A stretch of 64,000 bases of DNA, from contig NZ_BMVL01000004.1 of NCBI RefSeq assembly GCF_014650695.1, positions 172,852-236,851 of the forward strand. Direction: 5' to 3'. Origin of the DNA: Streptomyces avidinii. GTDB taxonomy: Bacteria; Actinomycetota; Actinomycetes; Streptomycetales; Streptomycetaceae. Of this stretch, positions 34,135-46,400 are shown one piece after another. The notes beneath the pieces were generated by a model. The model worked only from the letters and a program-made list of their open reading frames with translations, did not search any database and was not told the origin of the DNA. Positions within the stretch are counted from its first letter, which is position 1, and each line of letters opens with the position of its first letter. A program made the translations under genes and the position numbers.

Positions 34135-34319
34135 GGCGGCTGCTCCCTCTCTCGGGTACGGACCGGGCGGGCGGACGCCCGGGACGTGGCGGCGGCCTGG
34201 TCGAACCGTGCCGGACGTCGACCTGGATCGTACGGCCGTCGCCACGGCCGTGTCGGCCGCGCCCTCCGCGAGGCGATCGAAGGCACCGCCGGCCTCCGAC
34301 GGGCGCACCGTCGGCGGGG

Positions 34320-34907
34320 TCAGGCCCGCCACTCCTCCCGGAGCATCCCGAACAGCACCTCGTCGTACCGCTCACCCGCCAGCAGCACGGCGGCCCGCCG
34401 CCGCCCCTCCTCCCGGAAGCCGAGCCGGGTGAACGCTCGTACGGCCCGCTCGTTCCCGCTCCAGGTGTCGAGCTGGAGCCGGGTGAGCGGGAAGGCGCCG
34501 AAGAGGTGGTCGACCAACAGCCGCATCGCCTCGGAGCCGTGCCCCCGGCCCCAGAACTCCCGCTCGCCGATGGTGATCCCGAGCGTGGCCGATCCGGCCC
34601 AGGGGTCCAGGTCGCGGTAGTCGACGGTGCCGATCACCCGGCGGTCCGGCAAGGTCTCCACCGTGAACACCGCCGACTCCCGGGGCGAGAGCACCAGCAT
34701 CCGCTCGAAGAGCATCGTCAGCGCCTCCCGTGTGACCGGGCCGAAGCACGGGTCCCCGGCGGACGCCCAACGGGCCACCTCGGGGTCATTGCGCCAGCGC
34801 AGGTGGTGCTCCGCGTCCTCGGCGCGCAGTGCGCGCAGTGCGACGAGTTCTCCCTCGATCAAGCTCTGATCCTCACTCCGTGACGTCCGGAGGCACACGG
34901 TAGCCAC
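34320..34907 (-). CDS. GNAT family N-acetyltransferase (RimJ/RimL type)
   Basis: 195 residues. LRALRAEDAEHHLRWRNDPEVARWAS near the N-terminus and GITIGEREFWGRGHGSEAMRLLVDHLF, LQLDTWSGNERAVRAFTRLGFREEGRRR at the C-terminus are the usual marks of RimJ/RimL-like ribosomal or small-molecule acetyltransferases. The start is uncertain: the called GTG at 34907, another GTG three codons in, and a TTG further in are all possible. Confidence 0.8.
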   Translation of the reverse strand: MATVCLRTSRSEDQSLIEGELVALRALRAEDAEHHLRWRNDPEVARWASAGDPCFGPVTREALTMLFERMLVLSPRESAVFTVETLPDRRVIGTVDYRDLDPWAGSATLGITIGEREFWGRGHGSEAMRLLVDHLFGAFPLTRLQLDTWSGNERAVRAFTRLGFREEGRRRAAVLLAGERYDEVLFGMLREEWRA

Positions 34908-35032
34908 AGATGATCACGGAGGCGACGGAATTTCGGAGACACCGGGGCGGCACACCCCGGCGGCCGACCGCCGGAGCGACTGAAATCCATGACCTCCGGC
35001 CCTTATGGGATGACCGGTCCGCGATGACCGAT

Positions 35033-35038
35033 TAGTCT
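35033..35038 (+). promoter_or_regulatory. Leaderless -10 box TAGTCT of the Eis-like gene
   Basis: TAGTCT lies 7 nt before the ATG at 35046; no ribosome binding site is between. Confidence 0.55.
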
Positions 35039-35045
35039 CGCGATC

Positions 35046-36287
35046 ATGGTGGACATCCGCGAAGTACCCGAGTCCGACATCGACCGTGCTCTGGAGCTCG
35101 CGTACCTGGTCTTCCACGACCGGCCCGAGAAGGAGGTCCGGGACAAGCACCACGCGCTGCTCGCGAGTTGCGACCGGATCGGCGCCTACGACGGCGCCGC
35201 CTTGGTCGGCTTCATGGCCGCGCACGACTTCCGGCTCTCGGTGCCCGGGGCGGACCTGCCCTGCCCCGGGCTCACCTTCGTCTGCGTCGCCCCCACCCAC
35301 CGCAGGCGCGGCGTACTCACCGCACTGATGACGCAGATGCTGCGGCGGACGGCCGCCGCGGGCAGTCCGATCGCCGCCCTCTGGGCCTCCGAAGCCGCCA
35401 TCTACGGCCGCTTCGGCTACGGCAGCGCCACCACCGGAGCCACCATCGAGATCGACTCCACCCGCCCGCTGGCCCTGCGCATCGAACCGGACCGGCGGCC
35501 GCTGCGGCTCCTCGACCCGGAGGAGGCCCTCGCCGTGATCGGGCCCTTCCACGAGGCCGCCCGTGCCGGGCGGGCCGGCCGTCCCACCCGCAGCGCGGAG
35601 CGGTGGCGCGAGGAGTGGCTCGCCGAACAGGACGAGGAGGACGAGGAGCTGAGCCCGCCGCGGATCATCGTCCTCGGGGGAGCGGGCGAGCCGATCGCCG
35701 GATACGTGCTCTACCGCACCAAGCCGGAGGACGACGCCGCGGCCGTCCGCGTGCCGGGCCGGGTCCGGGTCGACGAGCTGGAGGCCGACACCCCGGCGGT
35801 CGCCGCCGCGCTGTGGGAGTGCGTGGCTTCCCTCGACCTCACCGGCAAGGTCTCGGCGTGGGGCCGCCCGCTCGACGACCCGCTGCTGCACTTCGCCGCG
35901 GACCGGGACCAGGTACGGGTCACCGCCCAGTTCCCGGCGCTCTGGGTGCGCCTGGTCGACGTACGCGCCGCCCTGACGGCGCGCTCCTGGGCCGCGCCGG
36001 TGGAGGTGGTGCTGGAGGTGCACGACGTACGGCTGCCCGCCAACGCCGGGCGGTTCCGGCTCAAGGCGGGGCCGGCCGGGGCGACGTACGAGAACGACCA
36101 CGCGGACTCCGCCACGGCAGACCTGGCCCTGGACGTACGGGAACTGGCCGCGTGCTACCTCGGCGGAACCCGGATCGAGGAGCTCGCCCTGGCCGGCCTG
36201 GTCCAGGAGCACACCCCCGGCGCGGCGGCGGCCCTGGACGCGGCCCTGCGCACGCCGGTACTGCCGCACACGAGCGACGAGTTCTGA
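35046..36287 (+). CDS. Eis-like GNAT N-acetyltransferase
   Basis: 413 residues, the length of the Eis family. The first GNAT lobe shows in MVDIREVPESDIDRALELAYLVFHDRP, GLTFVCVAPTHRRRGVLTALMTQML and WASEAAIYGRFGYGSATTGATIEI. A second GNAT-like lobe follows, then a sterol-carrier-like C-terminal domain (EVVLEVHDVRLPANAGRFRLKAGPAGATYENDHADSATADLALDVRELAACYLGGTRIEELALAG). The C-terminus ends in Phe (SDEF); in Mycobacterium Eis the terminal carboxylate acts as base. Eis proteins acetylate amines, including aminoglycosides; the natural substrate here is unknown. Confidence 0.88.
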   Translation: MVDIREVPESDIDRALELAYLVFHDRPEKEVRDKHHALLASCDRIGAYDGAALVGFMAAHDFRLSVPGADLPCPGLTFVCVAPTHRRRGVLTALMTQMLRRTAAAGSPIAALWASEAAIYGRFGYGSATTGATIEIDSTRPLALRIEPDRRPLRLLDPEEALAVIGPFHEAARAGRAGRPTRSAERWREEWLAEQDEEDEELSPPRIIVLGGAGEPIAGYVLYRTKPEDDAAAVRVPGRVRVDELEADTPAVAAALWECVASLDLTGKVSAWGRPLDDPLLHFAADRDQVRVTAQFPALWVRLVDVRAALTARSWAAPVEVVLEVHDVRLPANAGRFRLKAGPAGATYENDHADSATADLALDVRELAACYLGGTRIEELALAGLVQEHTPGAAAALDAALRTPVLPHTSDEF

Positions 36288-36349
36288 GGTCCGGCGGCGG
36301 GGGCGGTCGGCCGGCGAGCCGGTCCTGCCCCCGCCGCACGGCCTCGGGG

Positions 36350-38675
<2,326 letters not shown>

Positions 38676-38748
38676 TTCATCAGGTGACGAACCGCCCGTT
38701 CCGCGCCGCGGGGCCCTGCCGGGGGCTACGGGGCGGGGGAGGGAACGG

Positions 38749-38786
38749 CGGAGGCCGCCTTGCCGGGTGCGGGAAGGCGGCCTCCG
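38749..38786 (-). terminator. Terminator of the LamG/ricin protein gene
   Basis: A perfect 13-bp stem CGGAGGCCGCCTT / AAGGCGGCCTCCG with a 12-nt loop, 24 nt beyond the minus-strand stop. Confidence 0.75.
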
Positions 38787-38809
38787 TTCGTGCGATGTGC
38801 GATGTGCGG

Positions 38810-41800
38810 TTACGGCGTGGGGATCGGGAGCGGCGCCGTGCCGAGGGTGGGGACGGTCCAGCGCTGGGCCGGGCCGGCGTGGCAGTCGTAGAGCCAGAGC
38901 TGCCTTCCGGGAGTGGTGTCGTAGTTGCCGAGGTCGAGGCAGCGACCGGAGGCGGGGTGGTAGATGCCACCGTCGGCCCGGGGCAGGAACTGCTGGCTGC
39001 CGGCGCTGCCGTCACAGGTGCGGAGCTCGATGAGAGTGCCGTTGACGACACCGCCGCCGGCGGCGTTGAGGCACATGCCCTGGTTGCGGATGGTGCCGTC
39101 GTTGGAGATCTGGAACTGCTGGGGGGCGCCGCCGGTGCAGCCCCAGAGCTGGATCTTGTTGCCGTCCTCGAGGCGGTCGAAGTCGTTGTCCACGCAGAAG
39201 CCCGTGGGCGCGGTCAGGTGGATCGGCCCGGTCGCCTGCGGGGCGGTGACGGGGGCGGCGTAGGGGTAGACGGCGAGGTTGCTGATGCCGCCCTTGAAGG
39301 GGGAGGAGTCGAGGTACGCACCGGCGTCCTTGAAGCGGCCCAGGTGGAAGGGGCCGACGGGGGCCGGGCTGGTGGACGCCTTGTGGTGGCCGGTGGCCGC
39401 AAGGGTGCCGTTGACGTACAGGCGCATGAGGCCGGTGTTCTCGTCGTAGACGGCGGTCAGCTGCTGCCAGGTGTTCAGGGTGATGGTGCCGGCGCTGTTG
39501 ACCTCATTGGTCTCGTCGTACGGCCAGGGGTTCGTGTCGCCGTTGGCGATGGAGAACTGCCAGACCTTCTTGTTGTGGTTGGGGAAGAGCAGCAGCGAGC
39601 TGTTGCGGCCCAGATCCTGGCTGAGGACGACTCCGCCGAGTTCGGTGGCCTTGACCCACGTGCTGATGGTGAAGCTCTTGCGGGTGTCGATGACGGGGCC
39701 GGTGGTGCTGGCGTAAGAGCCGCCCGCGTTGCTGAACGCCGCGTAGGACGAGCTGCGGCCGCCGATGTTCTCGGCCGCGGGGAAGGTGACGTTGGTCGTC
39801 GTGGCGGGGAAGCTGCCGACGGCGCTCGGGGTGGTCGTGCCGGTCCGACCGGTCAGCTTCCACTGCGCCTTGGGCAGGTTGAGGTTGCCCAGGGTGACGG
39901 GGGTCGTGCTGACACCGGTGGCGGTCGGGAAGGGCGTCGCGGTGCCGACGCCGTTGAAGGCGACGAGCTGCTGGTTGGTGTCGACGGCCCACAGGTCGGG
40001 GATGCCGTCGCCGGTCAGGTCGCCCTCGGAGCCGACCCGCGGGTAGACCTTCGGGTCGATCGTGCCGGAGACGAGGCCCGCGGCCGGGTTGGTGAAGCCG
40101 GTGAGGTCGGGCGCCTGGGCCGTGCCCTTGACCGAGAAGGCGTGGAGCGTGCCGTCGGTCTTGGAACGGGCCCACAGGGTCGGGAAGTCGGTGCCCTGCG
40201 CGCGGCCGGGGGTGAGCAGGTCGTAGCCGGCCCACTTGGTGTCGTTGGCGGAGAGGAGGACGGCCTGCGGGGCGAGCGCGTTGAGCGAGCCCGCGGTGCC
40301 CAGCCACAGCCGTCCGTTCTCGACGAACAGCAGGGACGTGGTGGGCAGCTTGTCCGCCGTGTCACCCGAGTCCCCGGTGGGGGAACCCAACGCCGCGATC
40401 TGGGTCACCTTGGACCAGTTGGTGACGCCGTAGCCGTGGGCCGCGCAGTCGATCGAGGCGCCGGCCGGGGTCACGCAGGTGGCCGGCTTCGTGATCGGCG
40501 CGTTGGCCTGCCCGTCGAGGCGGCCGCTGTTGTCGTTGCTGTAGAGGTAGAGCTCGGCCTTGCCGGGCTCATGGGCGAAGAGGTCGTCGACGGTCTTGCG
40601 TCCCAGACTGCCCCGGTGGCTGATCTGGACACCGTTCCAGTTGGGGGTGGCGCCGGGCGCCGCCTGGACGACCGCGTTGGGCGCGCCGTACGGGTCCTGG
40701 CCGCCCGCGATCGTGCGAAGGTTCCCGGCGGTGTCGGGAAGCAGCACGTCGGGCTTGCGGTCGTTGTTGATGTCACCGAACACGGGCTTGCCCGCGTCGG
40801 GGTTGGACGGCGCGTAGTAGCTGTAGACGAACGGCTGGGACATGTTGCCCGCGTTGTCCTGGGTCTGCAGGTAGACGTAGTTGGTGCCCCAGTGCGGCGG
40901 GGTGACCTTGACGTCGGCCTTGCCCCCGGTCAGCTTGATCACGCCGGGGTCGGTGCACTTCCAGCCGGTGGCGGCCGCCTTGACCGGGTCGGTGGTCCAG
41001 CGGGCGCAGGCCAGGCCGGAGGTGCGGGTACCGGTCGCCGGGGCGGGGTCGGTGCCGCTGAGCGTGAAGGTGCCCTCCTGGCCGACGAGCTTCGGGTGCG
41101 CCCCGATGGTGCCGGACGCGGGGAAGTCCGCGGAGGCGACGGTGGCGGTCGGCGGGGTGCGGTCGACGCGGAAGAAGCACCACTCACTGTCGGCGCTGGT
41201 CAGGAAGCCGTCGGTGTTGCGGGCGTGCCAGCCGTACTGGTGGCCGTCGATCAGCTGACCGGCATCGACGGTGACGGGACCGCTGCTGCCGTTCCAACCG
41301 CTCTCCTTGAAGTCGGTCTTCCCGGCGTTGTCGTCGTCCCAGTAGATGAAGGCCGTCCACAGCTGGAGGCCGGTGGCCGAGTGGGTGTCGGCGGTGAAGG
41401 TGATGTTGTTGTTGGTGCCGACCCAGCCCGGATTGTCCCAGGCGTTGGCGGCTCCGGGGGTGCGGCAGCCCGCGTAGGTGTTCGTGTCGGCGAAACCGGG
41501 CGTCGGGCCGGTGCGGGGCGACGACACGGTGGGCGTGATGTCGTACTCGACGACGATGCGCGGGGTGTTGTCGAACCGCTGGCGGTAGTACTTGTCGGAC
41601 TCGTTGTCGGGAGCGAGACCCACGGTGATGGTGGGCCACCTGTACTGGACCGCCCTCTTCACGAGGTTCTTGACGTCGAAGGCAATGCCACCGGACCCCG
41701 ACATGGTGATGCCGGCTTCCTTCGCGCAGCCGCCCATGTGCGAGTTCTTGTCGCAGGGCTGCCGGTTCCAGCTGGTCGGGTTGCCGATGGCGTTGGTGGA

Positions 41801-43198
41801 ATACAGACCCATCGGGGTCTGGGTGCTCGGGCTCGAGGAGGAGACCACGTTCGCCTCGAACCGTGCGCTGAGGACCTCGGTGCCGTAGAGCCGGGTGTCC
41901 ACGCCGATCTGGAAGTAGGCGCGGGTCCTGCCGATGCCGTCGCACGGCGGATTGCCCACGTTGTAACCGCAGTAGCCGGTGGCGGGCCTGTCCTGCCCGT
42001 ACTGCGTGCCGTTGAACTCGTTGGTGTCCGGGTACGCCTCCTGGACCTGGGCCCACGCCTGGTTGGCGTTGTTCAGGCTGGGCGCCCAGCCCGGATCGAT
42101 GTACCAGGGGCCGGTGCCCTGACCGAGGAGCGCGGTGTCAGGGACGAGTTGGATGCCGCGGTCGTCGACGGTGGTGGCGATCGGCTTCACCGTGGCGCCC
42201 TCGCCGGGGCCGTCGGAGCTCGACGCGATCGAGGGGGCCAGGGGGGTTTCCTCGGCCGGCGCGGCCTGCTTGGCGAAGGCGCCCGCCGACTTCGTGCGGC
42301 CGGCGCCGGCGCCGCCGGTCGACGCGGAGCGGGCCGAGTCCCACATGACCGGGGTCGGGGCGGTGAAGCGGGCGTTGCCCTGGGCGTCCGCCGCCTTGAG
42401 GTTGCCGGCCGCGTCGGCACTGACCGTCAGGCCGTCGGTCTCGACGGGGAACTGGAGCTTCTGGAGGGCGGGACTGGCGGCGGCCTCGGCGGTGCGGACG
42501 ATCAGTACCTGGCGCCAGCCGCCGACGGTGGTGGCGGTGAGTTCGAGGTCCACGCCCGGCAGAACGGACGGGTAGAGGGCGCTGTCCCCGTTGAGCGTCG
42601 GCTTGGGCAGCGAGAAGGGTGCCTTGAGGGCCAGCTTCTTGCCGTCGGCGGCCGTCATGGTGGCCATCGGACCCGTTCCGCCGCCGGAGAAGGCGAGGCG
42701 GGAGGGGACGGCCAGCGGGGCCACCGTGCCGTCGGCGGTGGTCTGCAGGGTTGCGTCGACTTTCTGCCATTTTCCGGAAGGGTTCTTCACCCGCTCCGGC
42801 GCGAGCGAGGTCTCTGTGGTGAGCGTCCCGCCCGGGGTGGCGAAGGTCTGTGAACTGGCCGTCGTCAGCGAGTCGATGAGGACCCGCTTGCCGTCGCTCT
42901 TGGCCCGGGCCTTCGCGGTACCGATCGCCGAGGACGCCCCGGATGACGGCGGGGGCGGGGGTGTGGGCCAGGAGGTGTCGGCCGGGCCGTGGCCGCGCTC
43001 CTCGGCGGCGTACGCAGGAGGGCCGGTCAGCAGACCGGCCCCGAGAGCGATTACGGCGGCGCCGGCCAAGGGGATGGTGAGCATGCCGGGGGAGCGGCGT
43101 CTGCCGGACACCCCCGGGCCGGAGTGGCTTGAAAGGAATGCAGGCCTCAAGTCGGAGGTCCTCGCTGTCAGCGGTAAATGAAGAGAAGTCAGGGGCAC
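38810..43198 (-). CDS. Large secreted DNRLRE / FG-GAP / LamG / ricin-type lectin protein
   Basis: 1462 residues. A long N-terminal leader with signal (MLTIPLAGAAVIALGAGLLTG, then AYAAEERG) precedes a DNRLRE-type region seen beside actinobacterial RHS proteins (KRVLIDSLTTASSQTFATPGGTLTTETSLAPERVKNPSGKWQKVD). Next comes a Fn3-like part, then FG-GAP-like repeats (KPVFGDINNDRKPDVLLPDTAGNLRTI and GDLTGDGIPDLWAVDTNQQLVAF). A LamG/Concanavalin-like domain follows (DTRKSFTISTWVKATELGGVVLSQDL, LGRFKDAGAYLDSSPFKGGISNLAVY). The C-terminus is a ricin-type trefoil with QxW repeats (DGNKIQLWGCTGGAPQQFQI, RQLWLYDCHAGPAQRWTV). It probably binds a carbohydrate surface. GTG start with GGAAGGA upstream. It is divergent from the RHS protein, suggesting a joint system. 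Confidence 0.8.
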   Translation of the reverse strand: MPLTSLHLPLTARTSDLRPAFLSSHSGPGVSGRRRSPGMLTIPLAGAAVIALGAGLLTGPPAYAAEERGHGPADTSWPTPPPPPSSGASSAIGTAKARAKSDGKRVLIDSLTTASSQTFATPGGTLTTETSLAPERVKNPSGKWQKVDATLQTTADGTVAPLAVPSRLAFSGGGTGPMATMTAADGKKLALKAPFSLPKPTLNGDSALYPSVLPGVDLELTATTVGGWRQVLIVRTAEAAASPALQKLQFPVETDGLTVSADAAGNLKAADAQGNARFTAPTPVMWDSARSASTGGAGAGRTKSAGAFAKQAAPAEETPLAPSIASSSDGPGEGATVKPIATTVDDRGIQLVPDTALLGQGTGPWYIDPGWAPSLNNANQAWAQVQEAYPDTNEFNGTQYGQDRPATGYCGYNVGNPPCDGIGRTRAYFQIGVDTRLYGTEVLSARFEANVVSSSSPSTQTPMGLYSTNAIGNPTSWNRQPCDKNSHMGGCAKEAGITMSGSGGIAFDVKNLVKRAVQYRWPTITVGLAPDNESDKYYRQRFDNTPRIVVEYDITPTVSSPRTGPTPGFADTNTYAGCRTPGAANAWDNPGWVGTNNNITFTADTHSATGLQLWTAFIYWDDDNAGKTDFKESGWNGSSGPVTVDAGQLIDGHQYGWHARNTDGFLTSADSEWCFFRVDRTPPTATVASADFPASGTIGAHPKLVGQEGTFTLSGTDPAPATGTRTSGLACARWTTDPVKAAATGWKCTDPGVIKLTGGKADVKVTPPHWGTNYVYLQTQDNAGNMSQPFVYSYYAPSNPDAGKPVFGDINNDRKPDVLLPDTAGNLRTIAGGQDPYGAPNAVVQAAPGATPNWNGVQISHRGSLGRKTVDDLFAHEPGKAELYLYSNDNSGRLDGQANAPITKPATCVTPAGASIDCAAHGYGVTNWSKVTQIAALGSPTGDSGDTADKLPTTSLLFVENGRLWLGTAGSLNALAPQAVLLSANDTKWAGYDLLTPGRAQGTDFPTLWARSKTDGTLHAFSVKGTAQAPDLTGFTNPAAGLVSGTIDPKVYPRVGSEGDLTGDGIPDLWAVDTNQQLVAFNGVGTATPFPTATGVSTTPVTLGNLNLPKAQWKLTGRTGTTTPSAVGSFPATTTNVTFPAAENIGGRSSSYAAFSNAGGSYASTTGPVIDTRKSFTISTWVKATELGGVVLSQDLGRNSSLLLFPNHNKKVWQFSIANGDTNPWPYDETNEVNSAGTITLNTWQQLTAVYDENTGLMRLYVNGTLAATGHHKASTSPAPVGPFHLGRFKDAGAYLDSSPFKGGISNLAVYPYAAPVTAPQATGPIHLTAPTGFCVDNDFDRLEDGNKIQLWGCTGGAPQQFQISNDGTIRNQGMCLNAAGGGVVNGTLIELRTCDGSAGSQQFLPRADGGIYHPASGRCLDLGNYDTTPGRQLWLYDCHAGPAQRWTVPTLGTAPLPIPTP

Positions 43199-43422
43199 AG
43201 TTCCTTCCGATCTGCAAACCTGTCAACAGTCTGTGAGAAACCTGTGAAGGTGCGATGTCCGGTTCATGTCACGAATCGCCATGTTGTCCATGGGTGACAT
43301 TGCTCATGGCGGGACATTCTTAATATCTCCTTAGACTTCCCAACGCCCGTTCCATAGCGTGCACTTGGTCCGGACCCTCACGGGCCGGCCTTTTCCTGTA
43401 CCGGTTTCCTGGGGGGATCCTG
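43199..43422. promoter_or_regulatory. Divergent promoter region of LamG and RHS genes
   Basis: 224 bp of clearly lower GC. Nested inverted repeats are visible: ATGTCAC (43266-43272) with GTGACAT (43294-43300), and CGCCATG (about 43277-43283) with CATGGCG (about 43305-43311), centred near CCATGG. An AT-rich TTAATAT lies downstream near 43320. The two genes are probably regulated together by a factor that binds here. Confidence 0.5.
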
Positions 43423-46400
43423 TTGTCTCATCGGAGTCGCTTTGCCATGCGCTCAGCGCGTGGCAGAGCACGGGTCGCGGTTGTTGCCGCACTCGCCGTT
43501 CTAGTTTCCGGCCTGGGTCTTCCCGCGGTCCAGGCGGCTGACAAACCGCCAAAAGTGTGGGTGCCACCGAAGACCGCCCTGCCCGGCGCGAAGCCGGTCA
43601 AGGGGTCGGACGCCAAGTCCTCGAAGGACAAGGCGCCGGCCGCCAAGCCCTGGAAGCCCGCGCCGAAGTCGAAGGCTCCGGTCGGGACCAGCCGGGTCGA
43701 GGTCGGCGCCCGCCCCGAGTCGAAGCCTGCCGCCGGAGCGGGGTCGGTCCAGGCCGGCGAGTTGCCCGTCTGGGTCGCACCCGGGAAGGACGCAAAGGCC
43801 AAGGCCCTGCCGTCCGGGCCCGCGAACGCGCCCTCGGCTGCCGGGAGCGGCAGCCTGAGCGTTGAGGTGAAGGACGCGGCCAAGGCGCGCGCCGCCGGAG
43901 TGAACGGTGCGCTGATCACCCTCACCGAACCCGCGGGCGTTGCCGCCACGGGCAAGGTCGAGGTCGGCCTGGACGTGTCGGCGTGGGCCAACGGCGCCGG
44001 CGCCAACTGGGCCGACCGTGCCCGCCTGGTGCAGCTTCCCGCGTGTGCCCTGACGACCCCGGGTGCGGCCGGTTGCACCACCCGTACGCCCGTCGCCTCG
44101 CGCCGGGACGCCTCCGGGCGCCTGGTCGCCGAGGTCGAGGTGGCGAAGAACGCGGCGACTCCCAGCATGCTGCTGAAGTCGCAGCAGGGCGCGCAGGCGG
44201 CGCCTTCCGCGGCCCCGCAGGTCATGGCCGCCCAGGGCGTGGCCCTCGCCGTGGAGCCGGGCCCGTCCGGCAACCTCGGCGACTACTCGGCGACGCCGCT
44301 CCTGCCGTCGGCCTCCTGGCAGGCCGGCGCGAACTCGGCGAACTTCACCTACGGCTATACGGCCGAGATCCCGTCGACGATCGCGGGCGCGGCGCCGAGC
44401 GTCGTGCTCGGCTACGACTCCTCCTCGATCGACGGCCGTACCGCGTCGACCAACGCCCAGTCCGGCCTGATCGGTGAGGGCTGGGACTGGCACCCCGGCT
44501 CGATCTCCCGCTCGTACAAGGGCTGCAAGGACGCGGGCATCAAGGACTCGGGCGACGAGTGCTGGGCCGGCGACATCCTCTCCCTGTCGATGGCGGGTCA
44601 CGCCGGGCAGATCGTCCGCGACGACAACACGTGCGTCTACCGCCTGCAGGGCGACGACGGCACGAAGATCGAGCGCCTGACCGGCCAGCGCAACTCCGCC
44701 TGGAAGGGCGAGGGTTTCCGCGTCACCACGACCGACGGCACGCAGTACTACTTCGGCGCCAACCGCCTCCCGGGCGGTGACGGCACCGACCCGGAGGCCA
44801 AGTCCGTCTCCACGGTGCCGGTCTACTTCAACAGCGGCCAGGACAAGTGCCTCGGTGCCGACACTCCGGCCAACGGCACCCACCAGCAGCTGGGTTGGCA
44901 GTGGAACCTCGACTTCGTCGTGGACCCGCACCAGAACCTGACCTCCTACCGCTACGAGCAGGAGGACAACCACTACGGGCGCGGCGGCGGCCAGAACAAC
45001 GGCAACGGCACCCCCACCCTCTACCAGCGCGCCTCCTACCCGACCTGGATCGGCTACGGCCAGCGCCTCCCCGACCAGATCGCGGCCAAGGGCAAGGCGA
45101 ACACCGCAGCCCAGATCTGGCTCCGCTCCGCGGACCGCTGCTTCGAAGCGGGCGACGCCTGTGACCCCACGAAGCGCAAGACCAACGCCACGGCCTGGGG
45201 CGACACCCCGGTCGACCAGGAGTGCGCGGCCACCGGCCAGTGCCTGAACCTGTCGCCGACCTTCTTCACCACCAAGCGGCTGACGAAGATCGACACCGAG
45301 GTCCTGGGCACCGGCGGCTACCGCAACATCGACTCCTACGCGCTCAAGCAGCGCTTCGAGGCGCCGGGTGACGGGACCTCGCCGTCCCTGTGGCTGGAGT
45401 CCATCCAGCGCACCGCCACCAACGCCCGGTCCCCGCTGACCGTGCCGCCCGTGCTGTTCGAGCCGCTGCAGATTCCCAACCGCGTCGACGGCGTGGTCAA
45501 GCGCCCCGACGGCACCGAGGCCAGTACCTCCCGCTACAACCGGCCGCGCATCCAGACCATCACCACCGAGACCGGTGGCCGCATCAACGTGGTCTACAAG
45601 GCCCCGGAGTGCTCGCGGGTCAAGGGCACCATGCCCGCGGCCGACGACACCAACACCATGGCCTGCATGCCGGTCAAGTGGTACCTGCCCGGCCAGTCCT
45701 ACCCGGACCCGGTCAACGACTGGTTCCACAAGGTCGTCGTCGAGTCCGTCACCCAGCAGGACATGGTCGCCGGCCAGGTCAGCACGGTGACCAACTACGA
45801 GTACGGCGGTGGCATCGCCTGGCACCGCAACGACTCCGAGTTCGCCGACCCCAAGACCCGTACGTGGGACCAGTTCCGCGGCTTCGCCACGGTCACCACC
45901 CGTACCGGCAGCGGCAACGCGTCCGAGGCCCCGCGCACCAAGTCGGTGGCCACCTTCCTGCGCGGCATGGACGGCGACGTCCTCGCCAACGGCACCAAGC
46001 GCAGCGTGAACGTCCCGGACAGCCAGGGCGGCACCATCAAGGACGAGGACGTCCTGTCGGGCTTCGTCCGCCAGACCGAGACCTACGACCGCGACGGCGG
46101 CACCGTCGTCGGCGACGAGGTCTCCACCCCCTGGCTCGGCGCCGTCACCGCCACGCGCGCCCAGTCCGGCGGCATGCCCGCCATCACGGCCCGCGCGCTG
46201 AACACCGGCAAGGTCACCAGCCGCGCCAAGCTCGCGAGCGGCGCCTGGCGCACCACCGAGCGGACGTCGACGTACGACGACACCCTGTTCTCGCGGCCCC
46301 TCCAGGTCGACGACAAGGGCGACGTCTCCCGCACCGACCAGCGCATGTGCACCACCTTCGAGTACGCCACCGGCCCCGGCGGCGCACTCTCTCAGCTCGC

